A stretch of DNA of 21,371 nucleotides from the NCBI GenBank assembly GCA_046292445.1, contig JBKBQT010000038.1, positions 1 to 21,371 of the forward strand, read 5' to 3'. The position numbers were made by a program, and so were the translations under genes. The notes under the pieces are model-generated. The model searched no databases, was not told the DNA's origin, and worked only from the letters and a program-made list of their open reading frames with translations. The stretch is from CALIZF01 sp046292445. GTDB lineage: Bacteria > Pseudomonadota > Alphaproteobacteria > Rhodobacterales > Rhodobacteraceae. This document shows positions 1-8,352 of this stretch, piece after piece; the first letter of the stretch is position 1, and each line of letters starts with the position of its first letter.

Positions 1-1041
1 CGCCAGATCGCGCGCACTGCCGTCGAGCGCGGCCAGCCGCGCCCGCAGCACATCGGCATGCGCCGCCAGATCGTCGGGCGCCACGGCATGCTTGCGCGCC
101 GCGGCGCGGATGGCGAACAGCCGCTCTTCGCAGGCCTCCAGCGCCCGCGGATCGACCTCGAGCGCCTCGAGCGCCCGCTCCACCCCCGCCACCGCCTCGG
201 ACAGTTCCACCCCCGCCCGCTCCAGCGCCGCCAGCGCCGGGCCGAGCCGGTCCCCGATCGCCTCGGCGGCCCGGTCGGCCGCTGTCTCGAGCCGCCGCAG
301 CGCATCGGACAGAAGGCCCTCGGCCCCCTGCTCGCCCAGCGCGGCCAGCGCACGCGCGACATCCTCGCGCACCCGCACGGCCGCCTGCATCGACCGCCGA
401 TGGGTGTCGAGCGCCGCCTCCTCCCCCGGCTCGGGGGCAAGCCGGTCGAGCTCGGCCACAGCATGGCGCAGGAAATCCTCTTCCGCGCGAACCGCCGCCA
501 CGGCCGCCTCGGCCGTCGCAAGGCCGCGCCGCGCCTCGGCCAGCGCCCGCCAGGCCGCCCGCACCGCCCCCAGCGCCGCCTCGGCCCCGGCAAAGGCGTC
601 GAGCAGCGCCCGATGCCCGCGCGGGTTCAGAAGGCCCCGGTCGTCCTGCTGCCCGTGCAGTTCCACCAGGCAATCGGCCAGCGCCCGCAGCAGCTCGCCC
701 CCCGCGCGCCGGTCGTTCACCCAGGCCGCCTTGCGCCCTTCTGCACTCACCGTGCGGCGCAGGATCAGCGCATCCTCCTCGTCCGGCAGCCCGGCCTCGG
801 CCAGCACGGCCCGCGCCGCATGGCCGGGCGGCAGCGCGAATTCCGCCGTCACCTCGCCCTGCGCCGCCCCCGCCCGCGCCAGATCGGCGCGCCCGCGCCA
901 GCCGAGCACGAAGCCCAGGCAATCGAGCAGGATCGACTTGCCCGCCCCGGTCTCGCCGGTCAGCACGTTCAGCCCGGCCGCGAACGTGAGCTCCAGCCGG
1001 TCGATCAGCAGCATGTCACGAATGGTCAGAACCCGCAGCAT
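1..1041 (-). CDS. recN: DNA repair protein RecN, N-terminal part (3' end outside window)
   Basis: RecN is an SMC-like ATPase that acts at double-strand breaks in the cytoplasm. The visible 347 codons start MLRVLTIRDM and continue in frame off the left edge, so the C-terminal half (ABC signature, Walker B) is missing only because the window ends. Seen directly: the Walker A motif GETGAGKS at residues 29-36, a Q-loop-like VELHGQQDDRGLL segment near residue 130, then a long Ala/Glu/Arg-rich stretch typical of the RecN coiled coil. The start is an ATG at 1041 preceded by GAGG; the next Met (residue 10) would remove the conserved first strand. It is the last gene of the minus-strand run, 124 bp after bamD, with a GC-rich hairpin element between them. 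In related genomes recN follows bamD in this way. Confidence 0.95.
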   Translation of the reverse strand, partial: MLRVLTIRDMLLIDRLELTFAAGLNVLTGETGAGKSILLDCLGFVLGWRGRADLARAGAAQGEVTAEFALPPGHAARAVLAEAGLPDEEDALILRRTVSAEGRKAAWVNDRRAGGELLRALADCLVELHGQQDDRGLLNPRGHRALLDAFAGAEAALGAVRAAWRALAEARRGLATAEAAVAAVRAEEDFLRHAVAELDRLAPEPGEEAALDTHRRSMQAAVRVREDVARALAALGEQGAEGLLSDALRRLETAADRAAEAIGDRLGPALAALERAGVELSEAVAGVERALEALEVDPRALEACEERLFAIRAAARKHAVAPDDLAAHADVLRARLAALDGSARDLA

Positions 1042-1082
1042 GCCCCGCCTCGCCCGCCGCGCCCTCGCTTCGCCGACCCGGC

Positions 1083-1152
1083 TTCATCGTTCGGAAAATA
1101 CTCCGGGGTCCGGGGCGGCGCCCCGGGGCGGGCACGCGCGCGCGGCCGCCCC
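1083..1152 (-). terminator. GC-rich hairpin element between bamD and recN
   Basis: Read on the minus strand, a perfect 7-bp stem CCGGGGC/GCCCCGG with a 3-nt loop (1110-1126) is followed by ACCCCGGAGTATTTTCC and then GATGAAG. A second 7-bp stem, GGGGCGG (1125-1131) with CCGCCCC (1146-1152), overlaps it and would compete with it. The T run is about nine bases past the stem, so this is not a classical intrinsic terminator. It lies 14 nt after the bamD stop and may attenuate read-through into recN. The hairpin plus CCCCGGAGTATTT layout resembles an intergenic element I recall as recurrent in Rhodobacterales; that is memory, not a search. Confidence 0.5.
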
Positions 1153-1165
1153 CCGACCGCGCCCG

Positions 1166-2023
1166 TCAGAGCCATTCGCCCCGGACGACCTGCCGATAGA
1201 CCGTGCGCAGCCATCCCGTCCCCGCCGCCTCGGGCGACAGCCCGCGGTCGGTCAGCAGGCGGAAACTGTCGTCATAGAACGGCGAGCTGCGGTAATTGTA
1301 GCCGAGGATCGCCCCGGCCGTCTGCGCCTCGTCCGTCAGGCCGAGCGCAAGATAGCTCTCGACAAGCCGGTGCAGCGCCTCGGCGGTGTGGGTCGTGGTC
1401 TGGAACTGCTCGACCACCACGCGGAACCGGTTGATGGCGGCCGCGTAATGGCCGCGGCGCAGGTAATAGCGACCGATCTCCATCTCCTTGGCCGCCAGAT
1501 GGTCGAAGGCGAGGTCGAACTTGAGCATCGCCGATTTGGCATATTCGGTGTCGGGATACCGCTCGATCACCTGCCGCAGTGCCTGCAGCGCCTGGAAGGT
1601 CAGGCCCTGGTCGCGGCCGATATCCTCGATCTGGTCGTAGAAGCTGATCGCAAGCAGATATTGCGCATAGGCCGCATCCTCGTCCCCCGGATAGAGGTCG
1701 AGGAACCGCTGTGCCGCCCCGCGGGCCTCTTCGTAGGCGCGCCGCTTGTGCAAGGCGAAGGCTTGCATGATGAGCGCCCGCTTGGCCCATTCCGAATAGG
1801 GATAGAGCCGCTCGACCTCGGCGAAATAGCGGGTTGCACGGTCCTGCCGGGGGCGGGTTTCCAGCTCGCGTTCGGCAAGCTGATAGATTTCCTCGGCCGT
1901 GAGCGCTTCGAACTTCGGCTCGGACGATCCCGCACAGGCCCCGAGCGCAAGAAGGATGACCCCCGCCACAGCATGGCGACCCCGCAGCGCGCCTGCCCCT
2001 TCGCTTGCGTTGCGAACCGTCAT
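1166..2023 (-). CDS. bamD: outer membrane assembly lipoprotein BamD (ComL)
   Basis: BamD is the essential lipoprotein of the BAM complex that inserts beta-barrel proteins into the outer membrane; it sits on the periplasmic face of that membrane. The 285-residue product has a short basic N-terminus, a hydrophobic segment and a lipobox LGAC with the acylated Cys at residue 30. TPR-like helical repeats follow (for example YQLAERELETR, YAQYLLAISFYDQIEDIGRDQG, YLRRGHYAAAINRFRVVVEQF), which is the usual BamD layout and length. The ATG at 2023 was chosen because AGGAG lies 10 nt upstream; an in-frame GTG at 2050 adds nine residues and has no comparable site. A hairpin and a weak -10-like hexamer precede it, so it may have a promoter separate from lpxC. 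Confidence 0.95.
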   Translation of the reverse strand: MTVRNASEGAGALRGRHAVAGVILLALGACAGSSEPKFEALTAEEIYQLAERELETRPRQDRATRYFAEVERLYPYSEWAKRALIMQAFALHKRRAYEEARGAAQRFLDLYPGDEDAAYAQYLLAISFYDQIEDIGRDQGLTFQALQALRQVIERYPDTEYAKSAMLKFDLAFDHLAAKEMEIGRYYLRRGHYAAAINRFRVVVEQFQTTTHTAEALHRLVESYLALGLTDEAQTAGAILGYNYRSSPFYDDSFRLLTDRGLSPEAAGTGWLRTVYRQVVRGEWL

Positions 2024-2058
2024 GAATGCCCGTCTCCTGCCCGTCCCCACCCGGCGGC

Positions 2059-2074
2059 GGCCCCTTTCGGGGCC
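2059..2074 (-). promoter_or_regulatory. GNRA-loop hairpin in the bamD leader
   Basis: On the minus strand this reads GGCCCC-GAAA-GGGGCC, a perfect 6-bp stem closed by a GAAA tetraloop, 36 nt upstream of the bamD ATG. No T run follows, so a terminator is unlikely; a leader-stabilising or processing hairpin is possible. A TATGCT hexamer (2102-2107) could serve as a -10 box upstream, but no good -35 lies at standard spacing. Confidence 0.3.
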
Positions 2075-2153
2075 TGACGCTGCGGGCTTGATGCCGTGCC
2101 TAGCATAGAAAAACGGGGGGCGGAACGGGACAATCGCCCTGCCGGCGCCGCCG

Positions 2154-3074
2154 TCACGCGGCGCGGGGAAGGTCCGCCGCGGTCACGCCGCTGCCAGGCA
2201 GCACGGCGGCATCGCGCGCATCGAGCGTGATCCAGTCGAAGGCCGCCGGCCGCGCGAAAACCGCCCGCAGCAGCGCATTGGTCAGCGCATGACCCGCCCG
2301 GTATCCGGTATAGCGCCCGAGGATCGGCCCGCCGGCGAGCGCCAGATCGCCCAGCGCATCGAGCATCTTGTGCCGCACCGGCTCGTCCGGGCGGCGCAGG
2401 CCGCCCGGGGTCAGAACCCGGTCGCCGTCGAACACAACCGCATTCGCAAGGCTCCCGCCGCGCGCCAGACCGGCGGCCTGCAGCGCCGCGATCTCGGGTG
2501 CCAGTGCGAAGGTGCGGCAATCGGACAATTCGCGCAGGAAGGCGCCGTTGGCCATGTCGAGCGACAGGGCCTGCCGCCCGATCGCCGGAACCGGAAAGTC
2601 GATGGCAAAGGCGATATGCATCCCCGCCGCCGGTTCCAGCCGCGCGCGGGCCGCGCCTTCGGCGACCTCGACCGCCTCGCGCAGGCGAAGCACGCGGACC
2701 GGACGGCCCTGCGGGCGCAGCCCGGCATGCAGGATCGCGCGCGCGATGGGCGCGGCAGAGCCGTCGAGGATCGGCGCCTCTGGCCCGTCGATCTCGACGA
2801 GGGCATTATGCACGCCGGTGCCGGCCAGCGCCGCCATCACATGCTCGACCGTGGACACCGTCGCGCCGTCCGCATTCCCGATCAGCGTGCAGAGCCGCGC
2901 GTTGCGCACCGCATCCCACCGCGCGGGGATCCGCCCTGCCGGGCCGGGAATGTCGCTGCGCTGAAAGACGATCCCATGTCCCGCAGGAGCGGGACGCAGC
3001 GTCAGCGCGACCGAAGCGCCGCTGTGGAGGCCGGTCCCCGAAAAGCCGATGGCATGGCAAAGCGTATGCTGCAC
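2154..3074 (-). CDS. lpxC: UDP-3-O-acyl-N-acetylglucosamine deacetylase LpxC
   Basis: LpxC is the zinc enzyme that deacetylates UDP-3-O-acyl-GlcNAc, the committed step of lipid A synthesis in the cytoplasm. The product is 306 aa, the normal size. Zinc ligands are visible as H78 (STVEHVMAAL), H235 and D239 (RHKMLDALGD); the catalytic-base region E77 and H262 (GHALTNALLR) are also intact. The N-terminus QHTLCHAIGFSGTGLHSG matches the family and fixes the start as a GTG at 3074, with AAGGGG six nt upstream. Extending to an in-frame start at 3170 would add a basic tail with no family counterpart. It lies downstream of the ftsZ terminator, so it probably has its own promoter and a structured leader. 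Confidence 0.97.
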   Translation of the reverse strand: MQHTLCHAIGFSGTGLHSGASVALTLRPAPAGHGIVFQRSDIPGPAGRIPARWDAVRNARLCTLIGNADGATVSTVEHVMAALAGTGVHNALVEIDGPEAPILDGSAAPIARAILHAGLRPQGRPVRVLRLREAVEVAEGAARARLEPAAGMHIAFAIDFPVPAIGRQALSLDMANGAFLRELSDCRTFALAPEIAALQAAGLARGGSLANAVVFDGDRVLTPGGLRRPDEPVRHKMLDALGDLALAGGPILGRYTGYRAGHALTNALLRAVFARPAAFDWITLDARDAAVLPGSGVTAADLPRAA

Positions 3075-3091
3075 GTCCGACCCCTTGCGGT

Positions 3092-3120
3092 GCGACCGGA
3101 CCGGTCGCCCTTGCAGGGCG
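3092..3120 (-). promoter_or_regulatory. overlapping inverted repeats just upstream of the lpxC start
   Basis: Positions 3092-3108 form a perfect 8+1+8 palindrome, GCGACCGG-A-CCGGTCGC (plus strand). Positions 3106-3120 form a 6-bp stem with a 3-nt loop, CGCCCT-TGC-AGGGCG. The two share three bases, so as RNA they compete at their edges. The first begins 18 nt upstream of the lpxC GTG, just before the AAGGGG ribosome site. It could be a dimeric-repressor operator or an RNA switch at the ribosome site; the sequence alone cannot separate these. Confidence 0.45.
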
Positions 3121-3149
3121 GCGCTGATCCGCCTCGCCCTGCACATTCT

Positions 3150-3163
3150 GCTGCACCTGCAGC
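3150..3163 (-). repeat. third inverted repeat in the lpxC leader
   Basis: GCTGCA-CC-TGCAGC, a perfect 6-bp inverted repeat with a 2-nt centre, between the candidate lpxC promoter and the pair of inverted repeats nearer the start codon. It fits a small operator better than an RNA hairpin because the loop is too short. Confidence 0.3.
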
Positions 3164-3174
3164 CACCCATCCTT

Positions 3175-3203
3175 TACGTATGACGCGGCTGCCAGTCGCT
3201 CAA
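3175..3203 (-). promoter_or_regulatory. candidate lpxC promoter
   Basis: On the minus strand TTGAGC (3198-3203) is separated by 17 nt from TACGTA (3175-3180). The -35 matches the sigma-70 consensus at four of six positions; the -10 is poor. A promoter is expected here because a strong terminator lies between ftsZ and lpxC, but the exact hexamers are tentative. Confidence 0.3.
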
Positions 3204-3286
3204 GTCACGCTTTGCAACGCGCTGTTACAGGCCTGCTGCGCCTATTCTTCCGCGACTGTAAAGCAAATGGAACGACGGCATACAGG

Positions 3287-3309
3287 AAAAAGGCCGGGTT
3301 TCCCCGGCC
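3287..3309 (-). terminator. intrinsic terminator after ftsZ
   Basis: On the minus strand GGCCGGG-GAAA-CCCGGCC (7-bp stem, GAAA loop, 3292-3309) is followed directly by five T residues (3287-3291). It begins 21 nt after the ftsZ stop. This is the clearest intrinsic terminator in the window and separates ftsZ from lpxC. Confidence 0.8.
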
Positions 3310-3330
3310 CCGACGGCAAGCGCTGCCCGT

Positions 3331-4980
<1,650 letters not shown>

Positions 4981-5067
4981 CGCCCTGTCCGCCTGTTCTC
5001 GCGCCGCTCGTCCGGCGCCGTTGCCCTTGCCCAGCCCGCGCCAGCCCACGGCGCCCCGATCCTTGCG

Positions 5068-5096
5068 ATTCTAGCCGCGCGGCATCCCCGCGTCAC
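5068..5096 (-). promoter_or_regulatory. candidate ftsZ promoter overlapping a GANTC site
   Basis: On the minus strand GTGACG (5091-5096) and TAGAAT (5068-5073) are separated by 17 nt. The -35 matches TTGACA at four of six positions and the -10 matches TATAAT at five of six. The GANTC site GATTC at 5067-5071 (plus strand) overlaps the -10, and a second at 5100-5104 lies just upstream of the -35. The predicted transcript would start about 80 nt before the ftsZ ATG. Confidence 0.5.
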
Positions 5097-5115
5097 GCAG
5101 ATTCTGACCGTTTCC

Positions 5116-5177
5116 CCCAAATCTTGGGCCCTTGTTGAACTTTCCGGCGGCATCTTGCATTCTCCTACACGATCTTG
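5116..5177 (-). promoter_or_regulatory. three CAAGAT motifs upstream of the ftsZ promoter
   Basis: The minus-strand hexamer CAAGAT occurs three times, at 5172-5177, 5152-5157 and 5121-5126 (plus-strand ATCTTG), spaced 20 and 31 bp apart, close to two and three helical turns. The last sits inside a small palindrome CCCAA-GAT-TTGGG (5116-5128). They lie between the ftsA stop and the ftsZ promoter, where an activator or repressor array could sit. No known binding motif was matched. Confidence 0.25.
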
Positions 5178-5180
5178 TCA

Positions 5181-6515
5181 TCACCAGTTCTCGCGCAACC
5201 ACCGCATGGCGCGGCGCAGCGAGCGGGCGGGATAGCGTTCGGCCGGAATCTCGAAGTCCCACCATTCGTCCTGCGGGTTGGCGGCAAACAGGCACAGCCC
5301 GACGGCCGAGGCGAAAGCCGCGCCGGTCGCCTGATGCGGCAGGCCCTGAAGGCGCAGCGGCCGCCCCAGACGCACCCGCTGGCCGAGAATGCGCGCGGCA
5401 AGACCGTCGAGACCGGGGATCAGGCTGCCGCCGCCGGTGAGGACGATGGTCTGGCTCGGCATCTCGTCGAACCCGGCCGCATCGAGCCGCAGCCGCACCT
5501 CTTCGAGGATCTCCTCGACCCGCGGTCGCATGATGCCGATGAGGTCCGCGCGGCTGGCCTGCCGCCGGTCCTTGTCCCAGTCGCCGGTGTCGGCGCCGAT
5601 GTCGATCATGTCGCGGTCGTCCATGCCGGTCGCCTGCACGCCGCCGTTGAGGCACTTGATCCGCTCGGCCATCTCGAGCGGCACCTCGAGCCCTTTGGCG
5701 ATATCGAGCGTGACGTGATCGCCGCCCATCCGCACGCTGTCGGCATAGATCATGTGTTTCTTGACGAATACGCTGATCCCCGTCGCGCCGCCGCCCATGT
5801 CGATGCAGGCCGCGCCGAGTTCCTGTTCGTCCTCGACCAGCGCGGCGAGGCCGGCGGTATAGGCCGAGGACGCGAGCCCCGCCACCTCGAGATCGCAGCG
5901 CTTGATGCAGGTCAGAAGGCCCGCGATGGCCGCGGCCTCGACCGTCAGCAGGTGCATGTCGCAGGACAGCCGATGCCCGATCTGCCCGCGCGGGTCAGCA
6001 AGGCCGCTGCGGTGGTCGAGCGCGAAATTGACCGGCTGGGCATGCAGCACCTCGCGCCCCGCGCCCAGCGGCGGCACCTCGCAGGCGGCGAGCACGCGGG
6101 CGATGTCGGCCTCGCCCACCACATGGTCGGCAAGGGCATGCTCGCCGGCAAGGCCGTAGCTGCGCGGCGCGGCACCGGCAAAGCAGGCGATGACATGATC
6201 GACCCGCTGCCCCGCCGATTTCTGTGCCGATTGCAGGACGGTGCGAATCGCCCGCTCGGTCTCGGGCATCGCGTCGATCTCGCCGAAACGCACCCCGCGC
6301 GAGCGCGTGGTGGCCGCGCCGATCACGCGGAACGCGGCCTGCCCCGCCATCGGGCCGATGCCGTCCTCGGCCCGCGCCCGCGCCGCGCCGTCGAATCGCA
6401 GGATCAGGCAGGCAATCTTGGCGGTGCCGACGTCGAGCACCGCGATCACGCCGCGCTGGATGGCGGCCTTGCGCATCGCGCGCATCGCCCGCTGGGTCTG
6501 GTAGAGGTCGGTCAC
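5181..6515 (-). CDS. ftsA: cell division protein FtsA
   Basis: FtsA is an actin-like ATPase that tethers FtsZ polymers to the inner membrane and recruits later divisome proteins. The 444-residue product shows the actin-fold phosphate 1 loop AVLDVGTAKIA (residues 25-35), the phosphate 2 loop MGGGATGISVF, and the adenosine motif IVLTGGGSLIPGL. The last residues, SLRRAMRWLRENW, can form the amphipathic membrane-targeting helix expected at the FtsA C-terminus. The start is a GTG whose GTGA overlaps the ftsQ stop by 4 nt, with AAGGG eight nt upstream, so translation is probably coupled to ftsQ. Length and layout are normal for alphaproteobacteria. Confidence 0.97.
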   Translation of the reverse strand: MTDLYQTQRAMRAMRKAAIQRGVIAVLDVGTAKIACLILRFDGAARARAEDGIGPMAGQAAFRVIGAATTRSRGVRFGEIDAMPETERAIRTVLQSAQKSAGQRVDHVIACFAGAAPRSYGLAGEHALADHVVGEADIARVLAACEVPPLGAGREVLHAQPVNFALDHRSGLADPRGQIGHRLSCDMHLLTVEAAAIAGLLTCIKRCDLEVAGLASSAYTAGLAALVEDEQELGAACIDMGGGATGISVFVKKHMIYADSVRMGGDHVTLDIAKGLEVPLEMAERIKCLNGGVQATGMDDRDMIDIGADTGDWDKDRRQASRADLIGIMRPRVEEILEEVRLRLDAAGFDEMPSQTIVLTGGGSLIPGLDGLAARILGQRVRLGRPLRLQGLPHQATGAAFASAVGLCLFAANPQDEWWDFEIPAERYPARSLRRAMRWLRENW

Positions 6516-7411
6516 AGGTTCGCCCTTTCGGCTTGGGCCTGGCGGGTCTGGCGCAGGGTCTCGGCGGCGGCGGGGGTCAGGCGCAGGGTCGGCCGGTGCG
6601 GCAGCCGCAGGTCGACCGCAACGATATCGCGCGCCAGTAGCGCCTCGGCGGCGTCGAGCGCGATGATCCGGTCGAGCGCGCGCCCCGCCCCCTCGGCCGG
6701 CAGCAGCAGGCGCTGGCCGCGGTCCAGCACCACGTCCCAGCGGCGCTGACCGACCCGCACGAGGCCGACGATCCGGTGCGCCAGCGGCCCCGCCGCCGCG
6801 ACCAGCGCCAGCGCTTCGCCGACCGCGTCGGGCGCGCCATCGCCGGTCAGGAGCGGCAGGTCGGGGCGCAATGCCCGGTGATCGACCGCGGCGATCCGGT
6901 GGCCGCGGGCATCGATCAGCACCAGCCCCTCAGGCCCGCGCCAGAGCGCGGCGGGCTGCCGTTCGGTGACGCGCACGGTCAGCACCCCGCCCGGCACCAC
7001 CAGCACATCGGCCGACAGCACGGCATCGAACGCCTCGGTCCGCGCCCGGATCGCCGGCAGGTCGAGCGCGAAAGACGACACCGGCAGGCGCAGATCCAGC
7101 GCCTCGCGCACCGCCGTGGCGAGCAGCGGCGAGGCGCCCTCGATCGTCAACAGCCCGACCATGAAGGCTGGCCGCTGCTCGAATTCGGTGCGCAGATCGG
7201 CAAGGCTTGCCGTCAGCATGCCCCGATTGGCCTCGTCGGCGAGCCAGAGCCCCGCCCCGAAAGCGATGGCAAACCCCGGCAACCCGACCCGGACCGTCAC
7301 CCGGAACAGCGGCGTCAGCCACAGCCGGTGCCAGCGATAGGCGATCCGCGACGGGGCGGGATCGCGGCGGGTGCCGGCGACGACCGGGCGGCGCAGCATC
7401 AGCGGTCGCAT
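6512..7411 (-). CDS. ftsQ: cell division protein FtsQ
   Basis: FtsQ is a bitopic inner-membrane divisome protein that links the cytoplasmic ring to the FtsL-FtsB-FtsW-FtsI peptidoglycan synthase. The 299-residue product has a basic cytoplasmic tail, one membrane segment (VRVGLPGFAIAFGAGLWLAD, about residues 41-60), a POTRA-like region beginning VGLLTIEGASPLLATAVREAL, and a C-terminal periplasmic domain containing VTERQPAALWR. The ATG at 7411 was chosen because GAGGA lies six nt upstream. An ATG at 7399, which would overlap the ddl stop as TGATG, has no ribosome site. With the chosen start it overlaps ddl by 13 nt. The C-terminal Arg/Gln tail is not conserved in my recollection of the family. 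Confidence 0.95.
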   Translation of the reverse strand: MRPLMLRRPVVAGTRRDPAPSRIAYRWHRLWLTPLFRVTVRVGLPGFAIAFGAGLWLADEANRGMLTASLADLRTEFEQRPAFMVGLLTIEGASPLLATAVREALDLRLPVSSFALDLPAIRARTEAFDAVLSADVLVVPGGVLTVRVTERQPAALWRGPEGLVLIDARGHRIAAVDHRALRPDLPLLTGDGAPDAVGEALALVAAAGPLAHRIVGLVRVGQRRWDVVLDRGQRLLLPAEGAGRALDRIIALDAAEALLARDIVAVDLRLPHRPTLRLTPAAAETLRQTRQAQAERANL

Positions 7412-8313
7412 GAGGCGTCCTCGATCATCCAGCGCATCAGGTCGGGAAAGGCGATGCCGCAGGCCGCCGCCTGTTCGGGGGCGAGCGAGGTGGGCGTCAT
7501 CCCGGGCTGGGTGTTGAGCTCCAGCACGACGATCCCGTCTGCCCCCCGCACCTCGTCCCAGCGGAAATCGGTGCGCGTCAGGCCGCGGCAGCCGAGCGTC
7601 CGATGCGCCGTCAGCGCCATGTCGAGGCAGGTGCCGGCGATGGCCGAGGGCAGATCGGCCGGCACCACATGGCGCGAGCCGCCGGGGCGATACTTGGCGT
7701 CGTAGTCATACCAGCCGTCGGTCAGGATATCGGTGACCGTCAGCGCCCGGTCGCCGAGAACGGTCACCGTCAGCTCGCGCCCCGGGGCATAGGCCTCGAC
7801 CATGACATGCTCGGGCATGCTGGCGGCCAGCGCGGGCGGGCCGTTCGCCGCGTCATGGACGATGTAGATGCCGACCGAGGATCCTTCGTTGTTCGGCTTG
7901 ACGACATAGGGCGGCGGCATGACGTGGCGCGCGCGCACCTCGGCGGCGCTGCGGATCACGCTGGCGGCAACCGGCAGGCCCGCGGCGCTGAACGCCGCCT
8001 TGGCGCGCGCCTTGTCCATCGCGAGGGCCGAGGCGAGCACGCCCGAATGGGTATAGGGGATGCGCAGCCATTCGAGCATCCCCTGCACGCAGCCATCCTC
8101 GCCCCAGCGGCCGTGCAGGGCGTTGAAGGCCACATCGGGGGCCAGCGCGCGCAAGCGTTCGGCGAGGTCGGGGCCGCAATCGACCTCGACCACCGGATAG
8201 CCTGCCTCCCGCAGCGCGGCGGCGCACATGCGCCCGGACGACAGCGACACCTCGCGCTCGGACGAGGGGCCGCCCATCAATACCGCAACCCTGGGGGCTG
8301 TCCTGCTCGACAT
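7399..8313 (-). CDS. ddl: D-alanine--D-alanine ligase
   Basis: Ddl is a cytoplasmic ATP-grasp ligase that makes the D-Ala-D-Ala dipeptide added by MurF to the peptidoglycan precursor. The 304-residue product has the N-terminal VAVLMGGPSSEREVSLSSG, the HGRWGEDGCVQGMLE motif, DKARAK, the ATP-grasp VKPNNEGSSVGIYIV, YDYDAKY, and the metal-binding end RTDFRWDEV...LELNTQPGMTPTS with Asp, Glu and Asn ligands in place. The ATG at 8313 is preferred; a GTG two codons upstream (8319) is closer to a GAGG and cannot be excluded. It lies 39 nt after murB and overlaps ftsQ. In many relatives this copy is named ddlB because of its dcw location. Confidence 0.96.
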   Translation of the reverse strand: MSSRTAPRVAVLMGGPSSEREVSLSSGRMCAAALREAGYPVVEVDCGPDLAERLRALAPDVAFNALHGRWGEDGCVQGMLEWLRIPYTHSGVLASALAMDKARAKAAFSAAGLPVAASVIRSAAEVRARHVMPPPYVVKPNNEGSSVGIYIVHDAANGPPALAASMPEHVMVEAYAPGRELTVTVLGDRALTVTDILTDGWYDYDAKYRPGGSRHVVPADLPSAIAGTCLDMALTAHRTLGCRGLTRTDFRWDEVRGADGIVVLELNTQPGMTPTSLAPEQAAACGIAFPDLMRWMIEDASCDR

Positions 8314-8332
8314 GCCCACGTCTGCCTCGATC

Positions 8333-8349
8333 GGGGCTGTTTTCGCCCC
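8333..8349 (-). other. small hairpin between murB and ddl
   Basis: On the minus strand GGGGC-GAAAACA-GCCCC forms a 5-bp stem in the 39-nt gap between murB and ddl, with no T run after it. It could be an mRNA processing or stability element within the operon; chance is also a fair explanation in DNA this GC-rich. Confidence 0.2.
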
Positions 8350-8352
8350 TGT

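Noticed and set aside
58..2077. Long plus-strand open frames (458 and 661 codons) opposite recN and bamD
   Set aside because: They are antisense to well-supported genes and read as Arg/Pro/Ser-rich low complexity. High GC at third positions suppresses stops on the opposite strand.
2144..2164. GCGCCG/CGGCGC hairpin across the lpxC stop as a terminator
   Set aside because: It has an 8-nt loop, no T run and overlaps the coding end; a stem like this is common by chance in DNA this GC-rich.
4981..5180. CtrA-type sites (TTAA-N7-TTAA) upstream of ftsZ
   Set aside because: No TTAA occurs in this intergenic region, so direct CtrA control by the classical motif is not supported.
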